Source: Sterolibacteriaceae bacterium (lineage in GTDB: Bacteria > Pseudomonadota > Gammaproteobacteria > Burkholderiales > Rhodocyclaceae). Taken from it: a stretch of 62,621 nt of DNA. The first letter of the stretch is position 1; every line of letters starts with the position of its first letter. Positions 44,658-53,736 of this stretch are shown here, one piece after another. Location: NCBI GenBank assembly GCA_025360425.1, contig JANYCD010000006.1, forward strand, positions 1-62,621. Reading direction: 5' to 3'. A program made the position numbers and the translations under genes. The notes beneath the pieces were generated by a model. The model made no database searches, was not told where the DNA came from, and was given only the letters and a program-made list of their open reading frames with translations.

Positions 44658-45452
44658 CTATGACGCCATCAATCCGCCATCCAGCACAAGCTCGGTACCA
44701 GTCGTCCAGCGCGCCGCCTCCGAGGCGAGATAGCACACGCCGCTGGCGACATCCTGCGGCAAGCCCAAGCCAAGTGGCTGCGCATTCGCAAAGGCCTTTT
44801 CTGCCGCCTCTGCATTCGGGAACAGGCCCAGCTTGACGTAATCATTGATCAGCATGTTTCCCATGTCCGTCTTGACCACCGCAGGGTGAACCGAATTGAC
44901 GCGAATGCCGTAATTCAGGCGCGCGCATTCCACGGCAGCGGCCTTGGTCATCAACCTGACCGAGCCCTTCGAAGCGCAATAGCTGCCCAGCCCGACCGAT
45001 CCCATGAGTCCCGACACCGATGAAAGATTGACGATGGATCCGCCGTTACCAGAGGCGCCGCCCGGCCGCATGGTGCGTATAGCATGCTTGATGCCGAGGA
45101 AGGTTCCGGTCGAATTGACCGCCATGGTTTTATTGAACTCTTCCAGTGTTATGTCGGCGAACAGCCGGGTGATCTCGATGCCGGCGTTGTTGACCAGGAT
45201 ATCGAGGCGACCAAAGTGCTTCAGCGCGTTCGCCATCGCTGCTTCCCACTCCGCTTCCTGTGTCACATCGAGACGCGTGAATGCAGCGTTGTCACCAAGC
45301 CTGGCCACCGTCTTCGCGCCTTCGTCGGACAACACGTCGGTGACGAGAACCTTTGCTCCAGCCTCGACCAGCGTCGCCGCGATGACAGCACCCAGCCCAC
45401 GCGCGGCGCCGGTGACTAATGCCACTTTTCCATCGACTCTGAAACGATCCAT
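44658..45452 (-). CDS. Short-chain dehydrogenase/reductase 4
   Basis: A 264-aa classical SDR with VTGAARGLGAV, NNAGIEI, SSVSGLMGS and the catalytic YCASK, resembling 3alpha/20beta-hydroxysteroid-type dehydrogenases. It would interconvert a ring hydroxyl and ketone with NAD(H). It lies 51 bp upstream of the SDR 3 gene on the same strand. Confidence 0.88.
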   Translation of the reverse strand: MDRFRVDGKVALVTGAARGLGAVIAATLVEAGAKVLVTDVLSDEGAKTVARLGDNAAFTRLDVTQEAEWEAAMANALKHFGRLDILVNNAGIEITRLFADITLEEFNKTMAVNSTGTFLGIKHAIRTMRPGGASGNGGSIVNLSSVSGLMGSVGLGSYCASKGSVRLMTKAAAVECARLNYGIRVNSVHPAVVKTDMGNMLINDYVKLGLFPNAEAAEKAFANAQPLGLGLPQDVASGVCYLASEAARWTTGTELVLDGGLMAS

Positions 45453-45548
45453 GTTGCTGCCTCCGATTATTGGTTGTTGTCGTTGGTAATTCTTAAACTT
45501 TTGCGAAACTTCCCCTGCGCAGATCTTCGAACAGGCATGGACGCACTT

Positions 45549-46301
45549 TCAATCCGCTGGCGCCAGCGTCGACCAGAACGTTGTCAGGCCTTCTGCTGCA
45601 GCCTCGGCATCTTCGAGCATCCACCAATGGCCCATTTTGCTCAGAGTAAGAATCTGCGCGCCAGTACGTTCAGCAACGTCGAATGCCATCTCCGGCGGAA
45701 CGAAGGGATCATTGGTCGCATGAATCAGCAGTGCCGGCCGTCTCGCCGCGGCGGCGAGTTGACCGCCAAGCTCGCGCATCGCGGGCTGCACTGCGGACCG
45801 ATAGAGCGTGAGGATGCATCGACCCATTTGTTCGTCCAACCCTTTGGCCATCTCGGGTCCAAGCCGTGCAGGAACGCCGAAAGCAGTCGAAAGCTGCTCG
45901 CCACTCAGCGCGACGATCCTGGCGATGGCAGCTTCTCCGGCCCCCGCTGTCTGCCAGACCTGCGCGGCCGGATGCCATTGATAATCGGGATGGAGCAAAC
46001 CAGCACAATCCGCAGCCCAGGAACGCAGCAGATCCGGTCGCGCTGCCGCCACTGCATACACATGACCGGCACCCCAATCGTGGCCGACGAGATCAATTTC
46101 ACCGCCCAGCTTCTCCAGTTCGCCGATCAACCAGTCGCGGTAATTCAAGCGACTTGGCTCGAACCCCTCCGGCACCGCAGCACCAAACCCCGGTGGGGAA
46201 AGCATCAACTGGTCGTGGACACCTCGCCGACGCAAAGCGGAGGAAAGCTCCGACCAGACCAAGGCGGTTTCCGGGTTGCCATGAACAAAGACCCTGGTCA
46301 T
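45549..46301 (-). CDS. Alpha/beta hydrolase, Asp-nucleophile type (epoxide hydrolase/dehalogenase-like)
   Basis: A 250-aa alpha/beta hydrolase. HGNPET near the start forms the oxyanion region (HGxP), VGHDWGAGH carries a nucleophilic Asp as in epoxide hydrolases and haloalkane dehalogenases, NDPFVPPE carries the acid and GHWWMLE the His. It would open an epoxide or hydrolyse an ester or halide made upstream. It lies 9 bp after the alcohol dehydrogenase gene, so the two are co-transcribed. Confidence 0.84.
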   Translation of the reverse strand: MTRVFVHGNPETALVWSELSSALRRRGVHDQLMLSPPGFGAAVPEGFEPSRLNYRDWLIGELEKLGGEIDLVGHDWGAGHVYAVAAARPDLLRSWAADCAGLLHPDYQWHPAAQVWQTAGAGEAAIARIVALSGEQLSTAFGVPARLGPEMAKGLDEQMGRCILTLYRSAVQPAMRELGGQLAAAARRPALLIHATNDPFVPPEMAFDVAERTGAQILTLSKMGHWWMLEDAEAAAEGLTTFWSTLAPAD

Positions 46302-46310
46302 CGTCTCACT

Positions 46311-47354
46311 TCAATTCTGCAATGGGCTCACCAACAACTTGATCTGCTTCGACGGCTTGCGCAGTGCCTCGAACTCGCCCGGCAGTTTTTCCAGCCCGAA
46401 GACATCCGTGATCATCGGTGCCGGATCGAGGCCTTTTTTGTCGAGCAGGTTCAGCACCAAACGCCAATCGGGCTTGCCATAGCCGAGCACGAACTGGACA
46501 TTGATTTCCTTGAACACGCCGAGCATTGGCATCAGCTTGTCTTCATGCATGCAGACACCAACAACGACAATGCGGCCGCGTGGCGCCGATAGATTGATAC
46601 ATTCCTGCAGCAAGCCCTTCACGCCGACACATTCGAAGATCACATCGGGTGGGCCACCAGCGATTTTGGCGAACGCCGAGGCAACCTCTTCCTTCGCCGG
46701 ATCGATGGTTCCGGTGGCGCCGAAGGCCAGGGAGGTGTTGCGCCGAATCTCGGCATATTCACTGACCACCACGTTGAACGCGCCGGCAAGTTTTGCAAAC
46801 GCCACCACCGCCAGCCCGATCGGGCCGCCGCCAATGACCAGCACCTTGTCGCCCAGCTTGACCCTGCCCTTTTCCACCGCATGCAATCCGACCGCGAGCG
46901 GCTCTACCGTGGCGCCCTGACGCGAACTGACCTCCCTGGGCAAGCGCAGTGCCTGCGACACATTGACATGCACATACTCGGCGAAACCGCCCGGCACCTC
47001 GGGTGCATAACCAGTGATCCGGTTGTTGGGACAGAGAATGCCAAGGTCATCCTTGCATTCGTCGTGACCACTGGCGCGACAGGGATCGCAGGCATTGTTG
47101 GGCACGGCGGTGATCAGTTCGCCGACCTTCCAACCTGGCGCACGCGATTCGACGATCTCCCCGGCAAACTCATGACCGAGCACCGAACCGGGTTTCACCA
47201 CGAACGCACCCTCCTGCGTGGCATGCAGGTCGGACCCGCAGATGCCGCAGTAATGCACCTTGACGATCACGCAACCCGGCTCGGCCTTTGGCTCCGGCAC
47301 ATTGCAAACATCCAACGGTTGTCCGATCCCGCGAAAAACGGCTGCACGCATCAT
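46311..47354 (-). CDS. Zinc-dependent alcohol dehydrogenase (threonine/sorbitol/butanediol dehydrogenase-like)
   Basis: A 347-aa MDR enzyme. YCGICGSDLHATQEG (about 34-48) and GHEFAGEIVE hold the catalytic-zinc ligands, NNACDPCRASGHDECKDDLGILC holds the structural-zinc Cys, and VIGGGPIGLAVVAFAK is the Rossmann motif. It would oxidise a secondary alcohol with NAD(P). It sits between an SDR gene and a hydrolase gene. Confidence 0.89.
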   Translation of the reverse strand: MMRAAVFRGIGQPLDVCNVPEPKAEPGCVIVKVHYCGICGSDLHATQEGAFVVKPGSVLGHEFAGEIVESRAPGWKVGELITAVPNNACDPCRASGHDECKDDLGILCPNNRITGYAPEVPGGFAEYVHVNVSQALRLPREVSSRQGATVEPLAVGLHAVEKGRVKLGDKVLVIGGGPIGLAVVAFAKLAGAFNVVVSEYAEIRRNTSLAFGATGTIDPAKEEVASAFAKIAGGPPDVIFECVGVKGLLQECINLSAPRGRIVVVGVCMHEDKLMPMLGVFKEINVQFVLGYGKPDWRLVLNLLDKKGLDPAPMITDVFGLEKLPGEFEALRKPSKQIKLLVSPLQN

Positions 47355-47397
47355 TCACCCCCACATTTTTTTGTAATAGGAGAAACCTCTGCCAATC

Positions 47398-48180
47398 CTA
47401 CATGCGGGCGGTGGTGCCTCCATCGATCGTCAATACGCTGCCGTTGCAATAGCCGGATTCATCGCTGGCCAGGTAGAGGCAGCCATAGGCCATCTCCATC
47501 GGCGTCCCCGCGCGCCGCATCGGCGTGATGCTGTCACTCACTACGGGATCGGCAAAAAGATTCATGTAATCGGCGGTCATCGGTGTATCAATGAAACCCG
47601 GCGCAATGCAGTTGGCGCGAATACCCTTCGAAGCGTAGGTGACGCACATCGACCGCGTCAGGTTGATCATGCCGGCCTTTGCAACGGTATAGGTGTGTGC
47701 GTCGGGCATGCCCATGAAACCGCCGATGCTGGAGACATTGACGATGGTGCCCTTGCCTTGTTTGATGAACTCCGGCAGCACATGACGACACATGAAGAAG
47801 CAGGCGTCGAGATCGATGCCGAGGATTTCACGCCAGGCCTTGGGCGTCGTATTGACCACGTCACCCATCGTGCCCGGGCTCTTGGCCGCCCAGTTGTAGC
47901 CGACCCCGGCGCAATGCACCAGGCTGTCTACGCGGCCATATTTTTCGAGCGTCGCCTTGACCACACGCTCGCATGCCGCATCATCGGAAAGATCTGCCGA
48001 CAGAACGGCACCCTCGCCACCACCTTTCTTGACCAGCGCCAGTGTCTTGTCAAGATTGGCCTGCGTTCGCGAAACACCGAACACCTTGGCGCCCTCGGCA
48101 GAAAACAGTTGCATCGCTGCCTGTCCGACGCCGGTACCGGCACCGGTGATGATGACGACCTTTCCATCCATTCTTCCCAT
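47398..48180 (-). CDS. Short-chain dehydrogenase/reductase 5
   Basis: A 260-aa classical SDR with ITGAGTGVGQAAMQ, HCAGVGYNW, VSSIGGFMG and the catalytic YTVAK, ending in NGSVLTIDGG. The ATG at 48180 is set by GGAGGAG; the frame continues upstream without conservation. It is the first gene of the operon downstream of operator site 3. Confidence 0.88.
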   Translation of the reverse strand: MGRMDGKVVIITGAGTGVGQAAMQLFSAEGAKVFGVSRTQANLDKTLALVKKGGGEGAVLSADLSDDAACERVVKATLEKYGRVDSLVHCAGVGYNWAAKSPGTMGDVVNTTPKAWREILGIDLDACFFMCRHVLPEFIKQGKGTIVNVSSIGGFMGMPDAHTYTVAKAGMINLTRSMCVTYASKGIRANCIAPGFIDTPMTADYMNLFADPVVSDSITPMRRAGTPMEMAYGCLYLASDESGYCNGSVLTIDGGTTARM

Positions 48181-48281
48181 GGTTTCTCCTCCTATGAGAT
48201 TGGTTTTGGTTCGTGGTGAAGATACCCACCTTCGCTTTCGCATCCTTGAAGCCGTCGATACAGTCACGCGGCCCGTTCTGG

Positions 48282-48306
48282 TTGTCTGACCACATTGTCC
48301 AACAAT
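48282..48306. promoter_or_regulatory. Shared 25-bp operator, site 3
   Basis: It has the same register as sites 1 and 2: TTGTCT, then GACCACATTGT, then CCAACAAT. It lies about 100 bp upstream of the SDR 5 start (48180, minus), in the gap after the SMR gene. It places the run of SDR, alcohol dehydrogenase and hydrolase genes in the same proposed GntR regulon as the PPDK/biotin operon. Confidence 0.72.
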
Positions 48307-48411
48307 TTGTTAATTACGCAAACCCCTGCCTCGATTAATTAAACGACGACTTTCAAGATCGGGAAAATGCTGCTGTCGATAAAGTGGCGGATCGCCGCGA
48401 CCGTGAATTCG

Positions 48412-48738
48412 TCAGGCGGTTTCGCCCACCAGGTTCAATCCAACCACGCCAATAATGATGAACGCGATCGACACCAGCTTGAGCGGTGGCAGCGCCTCCT
48501 TGAACAGCCAGAAGCCGATCAGCGCCATCAATGCCGTGCCTGCGCCCGACCAGATGGCATACACGACGCCGATTTCCATGCGCTTCAAGGTCAATGACAG
48601 CAGATAAAACGAGGCGGCATAGCCGAGCACCGTGGAGACGGCGAACAGCGGGCGTGTCATCCCGTCGGATGCCTTGAGTGATGAAGTGGCGATCAACTCG
48701 AAGAAAATGGCCGCGCCAAGCAGCAAGGCATTGTTCAT
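48412..48738 (-). CDS. SMR-family small multidrug transporter (EmrE/SugE-like)
   Basis: A 108-aa protein with four hydrophobic helices: ALLLGAAIFFELIATSSL (with the membrane Glu essential in the family), RPLFAVSTVLGYAASFYLLSLTL, VVYAIWSGAGTALMALIGFWLF and SIAFIIIGVVGLNLVG. It is an inner-membrane proton antiporter for cationic compounds. GIVYA is written GVVYA here. The ATG at 48738 fits the family start. It may protect against toxic intermediates, or be unrelated to catabolism. Confidence 0.9.
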   Translation of the reverse strand: MNNALLLGAAIFFELIATSSLKASDGMTRPLFAVSTVLGYAASFYLLSLTLKRMEIGVVYAIWSGAGTALMALIGFWLFKEALPPLKLVSIAFIIIGVVGLNLVGETA

Positions 48739-48830
48739 GATGTTTCCCGAAAATATTGTAGGTGCAAACGTTGCAAAGGAAAGAGTCCCTCGCATGAAGG
48801 GACTCTAAACCATTCCCGGAAAACTCGCCT

Positions 48831-50048
48831 TCAGGCAGTGGTTTTGGCGGCGAAGGTCACAGGCAACGCCACGATGCTGCGCGTGATGCCACCGAGATAG
48901 CGTGGCTCGAATCCGGGGGGAAGCGAAAACTCCGGTATGCGCGTCAGAAACGTCTCGATCGCGATCTTGATGTTCAGGCGCGCCAGATGCAGGCCGATGC
49001 AGCGATGGTGCCCCTGGGCGAAACTGAGATGCGGATTGGGATGGCGATCGATATCCAGTTTCTCGGGACACTTGAACACGGAGGGATCGCGATTCGCGCC
49101 GCCGAGGTTGTAGATGATGTAGTCGCCCTTTTCGTCATCGTGTGGCCCGTGCAACACGGTGCCGCCGATGTCGACATCCTTCATCACCCGCCGCCCGTTG
49201 TTCGGCGCGGAAACGAAAACCCGCAGGAACTCCTCCACCGCGCGCGGGATCAGCGAGAAGTTCGCCTGCAACCGTTTGCGGTCTTCGATGTTGGTGGCGA
49301 GGTGATAGATCGCGCCTGAAATCACCGCGCCAGTGGTGGTCGCCCCCGCCGCCACGATCTGCGCCAGTGAGCCAGCCCGGTCATCATCGGTATAGGGTTT
49401 TCCATCCGGAAATTCAAAGTGGAGTACCGCATCGACGATGTCGTGCTGGCGCGACTCGTTCTTGCGCTTCTGCAACAGGTCATACAGGTATTCCTGGCCC
49501 TTAACCCAGTTCACGCCACGGAACTCCAGCGGGCCGGTGATCGCATCGGTGAATACCTTTTGCAGGAAATCCATGTCCTTCGCCGGCATATTGGCCACCA
49601 CCTGGCAGAACGCGATCGGCGGCAGCGGATCGGCATATTGGGGAACGATGTCCACCGAGCCCTTGGCGATGAACGCATCGATCAGTTTGTTGGCGACCGC
49701 GCGGATGCCCTGCTCGTGGCTGGCCACCGCGGCCGCCGTGAAGAATTGCGTCAACGCGCCCCTGAGTTGGGTGTGTTCCGGCGGATCGGTTTCATTCGGC
49801 TTGAAATACGGCTGCTCGGGCGGCCGCACCGCACCGATGATGCCGTCCGCGCTGGAGAAAGTTTTCCAGTCCATCAATGTCGTGACGATGTCGTCGTAAC
49901 GGCTGATGACATAGTAGCCATCCTTGCTGTGGGCCACGGGACAATGGGCAAGGAGTTCGTCGCACACCTCGTTGTAGATGTCTCCATAAGCCGGATCATC
50001 AATGTCAAAGTCGTTGTGCCAATCTCTTCCGTTGTTAGCTGTTTTCAT
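48831..50048 (-). CDS. Cytochrome P450, 1
   Basis: A 405-aa soluble bacterial P450. The I-helix is VAAGATTTGAVISG, EEFLRVF carries the ExxR salt bridge, and the heme loop is FAQGHHRCIGLHLARL with the axial Cys. It lacks a membrane anchor and would need a ferredoxin; the only 2Fe-2S ferredoxin in the window is at 58155. The ATG at 50048 opens the conserved fold. It is divergent from an aldehyde dehydrogenase gene with a 108-bp shared control region, so the two are probably coexpressed to hydroxylate and then oxidise a substrate. Confidence 0.9.
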   Translation of the reverse strand: MKTANNGRDWHNDFDIDDPAYGDIYNEVCDELLAHCPVAHSKDGYYVISRYDDIVTTLMDWKTFSSADGIIGAVRPPEQPYFKPNETDPPEHTQLRGALTQFFTAAAVASHEQGIRAVANKLIDAFIAKGSVDIVPQYADPLPPIAFCQVVANMPAKDMDFLQKVFTDAITGPLEFRGVNWVKGQEYLYDLLQKRKNESRQHDIVDAVLHFEFPDGKPYTDDDRAGSLAQIVAAGATTTGAVISGAIYHLATNIEDRKRLQANFSLIPRAVEEFLRVFVSAPNNGRRVMKDVDIGGTVLHGPHDDEKGDYIIYNLGGANRDPSVFKCPEKLDIDRHPNPHLSFAQGHHRCIGLHLARLNIKIAIETFLTRIPEFSLPPGFEPRYLGGITRSIVALPVTFAAKTTA

Positions 50049-50156
50049 TTTTTGGTGTGGCTTTTCCAACAAGGTGAGAATGCTACTATTCAGTACCAAA
50101 GAATGCTTCACAGAATCAGGCCTTGTCAAGGTTTGCCCTGAAAGCGAGGAGAACAC

Positions 50157-51650
50157 ATGAATGCCGCTGTCCCTGCGCCGATCGCCCATCCCGAAAGTTT
50201 TTTCATCGATGGCCAATGGCTGAAACCATCCGGCACCAGGCAGATCGAGGTCATCAACTCCGGCACCGAAGAATTGTTTTTTCGCGTCGCGGAAGCAGCA
50301 GCAGCCGATATCGATCGCGCCGTCTCCGCAGCGCGCAAAGCATTCGATGATGGCCCATGGCCGCGCATGACGCACAAGGAACGCGCGACCTATCTCAACG
50401 CCATTGGCGCCGAAATGGCGCATCGAGCCGGTGACGCGGCACGCATCTGGACCACCGAATCGGGAATCACGCATGATTTGTCCACGACCACCACGAACGC
50501 GGTGGGTGGCATATACGCCTACTACGCCGCCATGGCCGAGACGTTTCCATTCGTCGAACAGAAGCCGCCGAGCAATGGCGTGGGCGCAGGGTTTCTGGTG
50601 CGCGAACCGGTAGGTGTTGTCGCGGCGATCATTCCGTGGAACGGTCCGCCGCTGCTGTTGGCGTACAAATGCGCCCCGGCACTGCTGGCCGGGTGCACGT
50701 TGATCGTCAAGGCATCGCCCGAAGCGCCGGGCGCCGCTTACCTCCTCGCCGAAATTTGCGAGAAGGTGGGCCTGCCGCCGGGCGTCATCAATGTGCTGAC
50801 CGCCGACCGCGAGGTTTCCGAATTGCTGGTGCGGCACCCGGATGTCGACAAGGTAGCCTTCACCGGCTCCACCGCTGCGGGGCAGCGCATCGCGTCGATC
50901 TGCGGTGATCGTGTTGCGCGCTGCACGCTCGAACTTGGCGGCAAATCGGCGGGCGTCATCCTTGACGATTGCGATGTCGAGAAGGTGGCACAAGCGATTT
51001 CCGGTTTCGCCACTTACCTCACCGGCCAGGTATGCGCATCGCTGACCCGCATCATTGTTTCCCGTCCGCGCCATGCTGCCATGGTCGAGGCCTTGAGTGC
51101 CGCATTCGGCAGTGTCAAGGTGGGCGATCCGTTCGACGCAGCCACGAAAATGGGACCGCTGGCGACCTGCCGCCAGCGCGACCGGGTCGAAGGCTACATC
51201 GCAAAGGGCAAGGCCGAAGGCGCGACGCTGGCAACAGGCGGCGGACGCCCGCGCCATCTTGAGCGCGGGTTTTTCATCGAGCCCACCGTGTTCGGCAACG
51301 TCAGCAATGATTCCATCATCGCGCGCGAAGAAATTTTCGGCCCGGTAATTTCGGTCATTCCCGCCAACAACGAAGCCGACGCGATCAGGATCGCCAACGA
51401 CACGATCTACGGGCTCAACGCCGCGGTGTTCACCGACGACGTGGACAAGGCCTGGGCCGTCGCGCGGCAACTGCGATCGGGCACGGTCGGCCACAACAGG
51501 TACCGCACCGACTGGACCATCGGTTTCGGCGGCTTCAAGCAGTCCGGCATCGGGCGCGAAGGCGGCACCCAAGGCGTGATGTCGTTCCTTGAATCGAAAA
51601 CCGTGTTGCTCGACGGCGTGCCTTCGGTGCTCGGCGGTTCCGCGAGCTAG
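50157..51650 (+). CDS. NAD(P)-dependent aldehyde dehydrogenase
   Basis: A 497-aa ALDH. IIPWNGPPLLLAYKCAPALLAGCTLIVKASP is the coenzyme loop, FTGSTAAGQ is the Rossmann turn, TLELGGKSAGVI carries the general-base Glu and YLTGQVCASLTR the nucleophilic Cys. GGAGAAC precedes the ATG. It would oxidise an aldehyde to an acid, suiting the divergent P450. The gene ends 46 bp before a strong inverted repeat. Confidence 0.92.
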   Translation: MNAAVPAPIAHPESFFIDGQWLKPSGTRQIEVINSGTEELFFRVAEAAAADIDRAVSAARKAFDDGPWPRMTHKERATYLNAIGAEMAHRAGDAARIWTTESGITHDLSTTTTNAVGGIYAYYAAMAETFPFVEQKPPSNGVGAGFLVREPVGVVAAIIPWNGPPLLLAYKCAPALLAGCTLIVKASPEAPGAAYLLAEICEKVGLPPGVINVLTADREVSELLVRHPDVDKVAFTGSTAAGQRIASICGDRVARCTLELGGKSAGVILDDCDVEKVAQAISGFATYLTGQVCASLTRIIVSRPRHAAMVEALSAAFGSVKVGDPFDAATKMGPLATCRQRDRVEGYIAKGKAEGATLATGGGRPRHLERGFFIEPTVFGNVSNDSIIAREEIFGPVISVIPANNEADAIRIANDTIYGLNAAVFTDDVDKAWAVARQLRSGTVGHNRYRTDWTIGFGGFKQSGIGREGGTQGVMSFLESKTVLLDGVPSVLGGSAS

Positions 51651-51696
51651 CTATCAGCCACAAGAATAGATGGTCAAGTAGGGCAAAGTCAGATAA

Positions 51697-51768
51697 CCAC
51701 GAAGGGCACAAAGGGCACAAAGAAAAGCATTTGAAGGTTTTCCTTCGTGCCTTTTGTGCCCTTCGTGG
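51697..51768. terminator. Inverted repeat between convergent genes, probable bidirectional terminator
   Basis: CCACGAAGGGCACAAAG starts the left arm at 51697 and the matching right arm ends CTTCGTGG at 51768; about 21 bp pair on each side with one mismatch. It lies between the converging aldehyde dehydrogenase and CoA transferase genes. Motifs of this CCACGAAGGGCAC type recur as intergenic repeats in many proteobacteria, so it may also be a repetitive element. Confidence 0.6.
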
Positions 51769-51828
51769 TGAGAGGTTTGGGTATTTCCGTCAAGCTTGAC
51801 CGCGAGCAGGCTGCGGCGCGCAAGTGTT

Positions 51829-53034
51829 TCAGGATTTTTTGGCGGGGGTTGCTGGCGCAGTTGCGCTCAGCATCACGTCAATCTCTTCCGTACTCAAACC
51901 GATCTCGCACAGTATCTCGGCAGAATGCTCGCCCAAGGTTGGCGCGGCACGCAACCGTGGCGGCCGGGCATCGTCGAACGGGACACGCAGTATCGAAGCA
52001 CGCTGGGGAGCCGTGCCTTCAGGTACGACGAGCATTGCACGTTCGGCCATGATCGGGTGCTGCACGGCCTGATCCAGATCCTGAACCGGGCCAACCGGCA
52101 CGCCCTCCGCTTCCAATAGCGTCGTCCAGCTTGCAGACGTTTCTTGTTCCAGGCACTGCTGCAGGATCGCGTTCAATTCGTGGCGATGGCCGATGCGCCC
52201 GGCGTTGCTGCGAAACTCATCCCGCTCGAGCAATTCCGGCAGGCCGAGCGCCTTGCATAAGCGGCCGAAACTCGCATCGTTGCCTGCCGCGATCATCAGC
52301 CAGCCGTCAGCCGTGCGATACGCCTCGTAGGGCGCGGCGATCGGCGATGCCGAGCCGATGCGGGTTGGCACCTCTCCTGTCGCCAGCATGCTGCTGATCT
52401 GGTGGCACAGCAACATGTAGCCGCTGTCGACCAGGGTGGATTCGACGTAGTGACCCTTGCCGTCCTGTGCGCGCCGCGCGAGCGCCGCCATGACGCCCAT
52501 CGCCGCCCACATCCCGGTGGTGAGGTCGATCACCGATGCCGCAACACGCGCCGGCGGTGCGCTGGGGTCGCCGGTCATGCTCATCAATCCAACGAAGGCC
52601 TGGATCAACGGGTCGTAACCAGGCAGGCCGCGTCCCGACGGACTTTCGCCGAAGGCGGAAACCGAGCAGTAGATCAGTGCCGGACTGCGCTCGCGCAGCG
52701 CCGCATAGCCGATGCCGAGCCGATCGCTGACACCGGGCCGAAAGCTTTCGATGACGATGTCGGCGCTGTCTGCCAGACGCAGCAAGGCCTCGCGGCCGCG
52801 CTCGGCCTTCAGGTCGAGCACCAGGCTGCGCTTGTTGCGGTTCATCATCTGATACAGCGTGCTCTGGGTGCCAAGGTTCGGTGGCACCCGGCGCGAATCG
52901 TCACCGCCATTCGGACTCTCGATCTTGACCACGTCCGCGCCGAGATCGGCAAAGATCATCGCAGCGAACGGACCGGCGATCACCGAGCCGAGTTCGAGCA
53001 CACGCAAGCCCTGATAAGTTTTTTGTACTGTCAT
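51829..53034 (-). CDS. Family III CoA transferase (CaiB/BaiF)
   Basis: A 401-aa CoA transferase. LRVLELGSVIAGPFAAMIFADLGADVVKIE at the N-terminus, NRNKRSLVLDLK, and GLPGYDPLIQAFVGLMSMTG with the catalytic Asp (about residue 148) are the family hallmarks. These enzymes move CoA between acids without ATP, using an aspartyl-CoA intermediate. The acyl donor and acceptor are not readable. It is followed by the DUF2461 gene on the same strand, after 9 bp. Confidence 0.91.
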   Translation of the reverse strand: MTVQKTYQGLRVLELGSVIAGPFAAMIFADLGADVVKIESPNGGDDSRRVPPNLGTQSTLYQMMNRNKRSLVLDLKAERGREALLRLADSADIVIESFRPGVSDRLGIGYAALRERSPALIYCSVSAFGESPSGRGLPGYDPLIQAFVGLMSMTGDPSAPPARVAASVIDLTTGMWAAMGVMAALARRAQDGKGHYVESTLVDSGYMLLCHQISSMLATGEVPTRIGSASPIAAPYEAYRTADGWLMIAAGNDASFGRLCKALGLPELLERDEFRSNAGRIGHRHELNAILQQCLEQETSASWTTLLEAEGVPVGPVQDLDQAVQHPIMAERAMLVVPEGTAPQRASILRVPFDDARPPRLRAAPTLGEHSAEILCEIGLSTEEIDVMLSATAPATPAKKS

Positions 53035-53043
53035 GGATTCACA

Positions 53044-53718
53044 TCAGTACTGGGCGCCCACAGCCTCGCACAGAAAACGCATCAGCGGCACCGCGGTGGA
53101 AAACCGGGCGGCAGCCAACTTGACCAATTCAGGCCCGATGGCCTCAGCCTTCGACAAGTTGGCCAGGGCAATAAAATCCTTGCGCTTCAAATCCTCGATC
53201 GCAATGTGACTCGCAGCGTACCCACGTGGCGGGCGGCTCAAACTGTCGCCGGCAAATGTCCAGTGCGCGACAAGCTTCTTGTCGTCGCGCACGGCAAACC
53301 ATTTCTTCGGATTCTCGACAATCAGATCCCGCACTTTCCCGAGCGAATCCGAATCGGGATGCCAGCATCCGGCGCCAAAGAAACATTCGTCATTGGCGAT
53401 ATGTAAATAAAAACCCGGCGCATGCACGTCCTTGCCGAGTTCGTGGCGAAACTGGATGCCGATGTTGGTCTTGTACGGCGTCTTGTCGTGCGAGAAGCGC
53501 GTGTCGCGGAACACGCGCATCAATGAGCCACCCATCTTGCGCGGGTCGGTACGAAAATGGGGCGCAAACTTGTTGAACGCAGGCGCCATGTCCACAATGA
53601 ATTCCAGCGCCGGTCCGCGCACCAACGACTCGTAGCGCGGCTTATTCTCCTCAAACCACGCCCGGTTATTATTGGCGGCCAGTTCGTCGAGAAATTTGAA
53701 AGTGGCTTTTGTAAACAT
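53044..53718 (-). CDS. DUF2461 family protein
   Basis: A 224-aa protein matching the DUF2461 (TIGR02453-type) family. FLDELAANNNRAWFEENKPRYE at the N-terminus, MRVFRDTRFSHDKTPYKTNIGIQF, and PGFYLHIANDECFFGAGCWHPD are characteristic. The function is unknown. It is not an obvious member of the catabolic pathway and may be a passenger downstream of the CoA transferase gene. Confidence 0.88.
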   Translation of the reverse strand: MFTKATFKFLDELAANNNRAWFEENKPRYESLVRGPALEFIVDMAPAFNKFAPHFRTDPRKMGGSLMRVFRDTRFSHDKTPYKTNIGIQFRHELGKDVHAPGFYLHIANDECFFGAGCWHPDSDSLGKVRDLIVENPKKWFAVRDDKKLVAHWTFAGDSLSRPPRGYAASHIAIEDLKRKDFIALANLSKAEAIGPELVKLAAARFSTAVPLMRFLCEAVGAQY

Positions 53719-53736
53719 GGCTACGTCTCAGCTGGG

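Noticed and set aside
50110..50130. Palindrome CCTTGTCAAGG between the P450 and aldehyde dehydrogenase genes as an operator
   Set aside because: It is only 11 bp and unique in the window, so chance occurrence cannot be excluded.
51697..51768. Ends of an insertion sequence
   Set aside because: Only a single short palindrome between convergent genes, with no transposase or target duplication. A terminator or intergenic repeat fits better.
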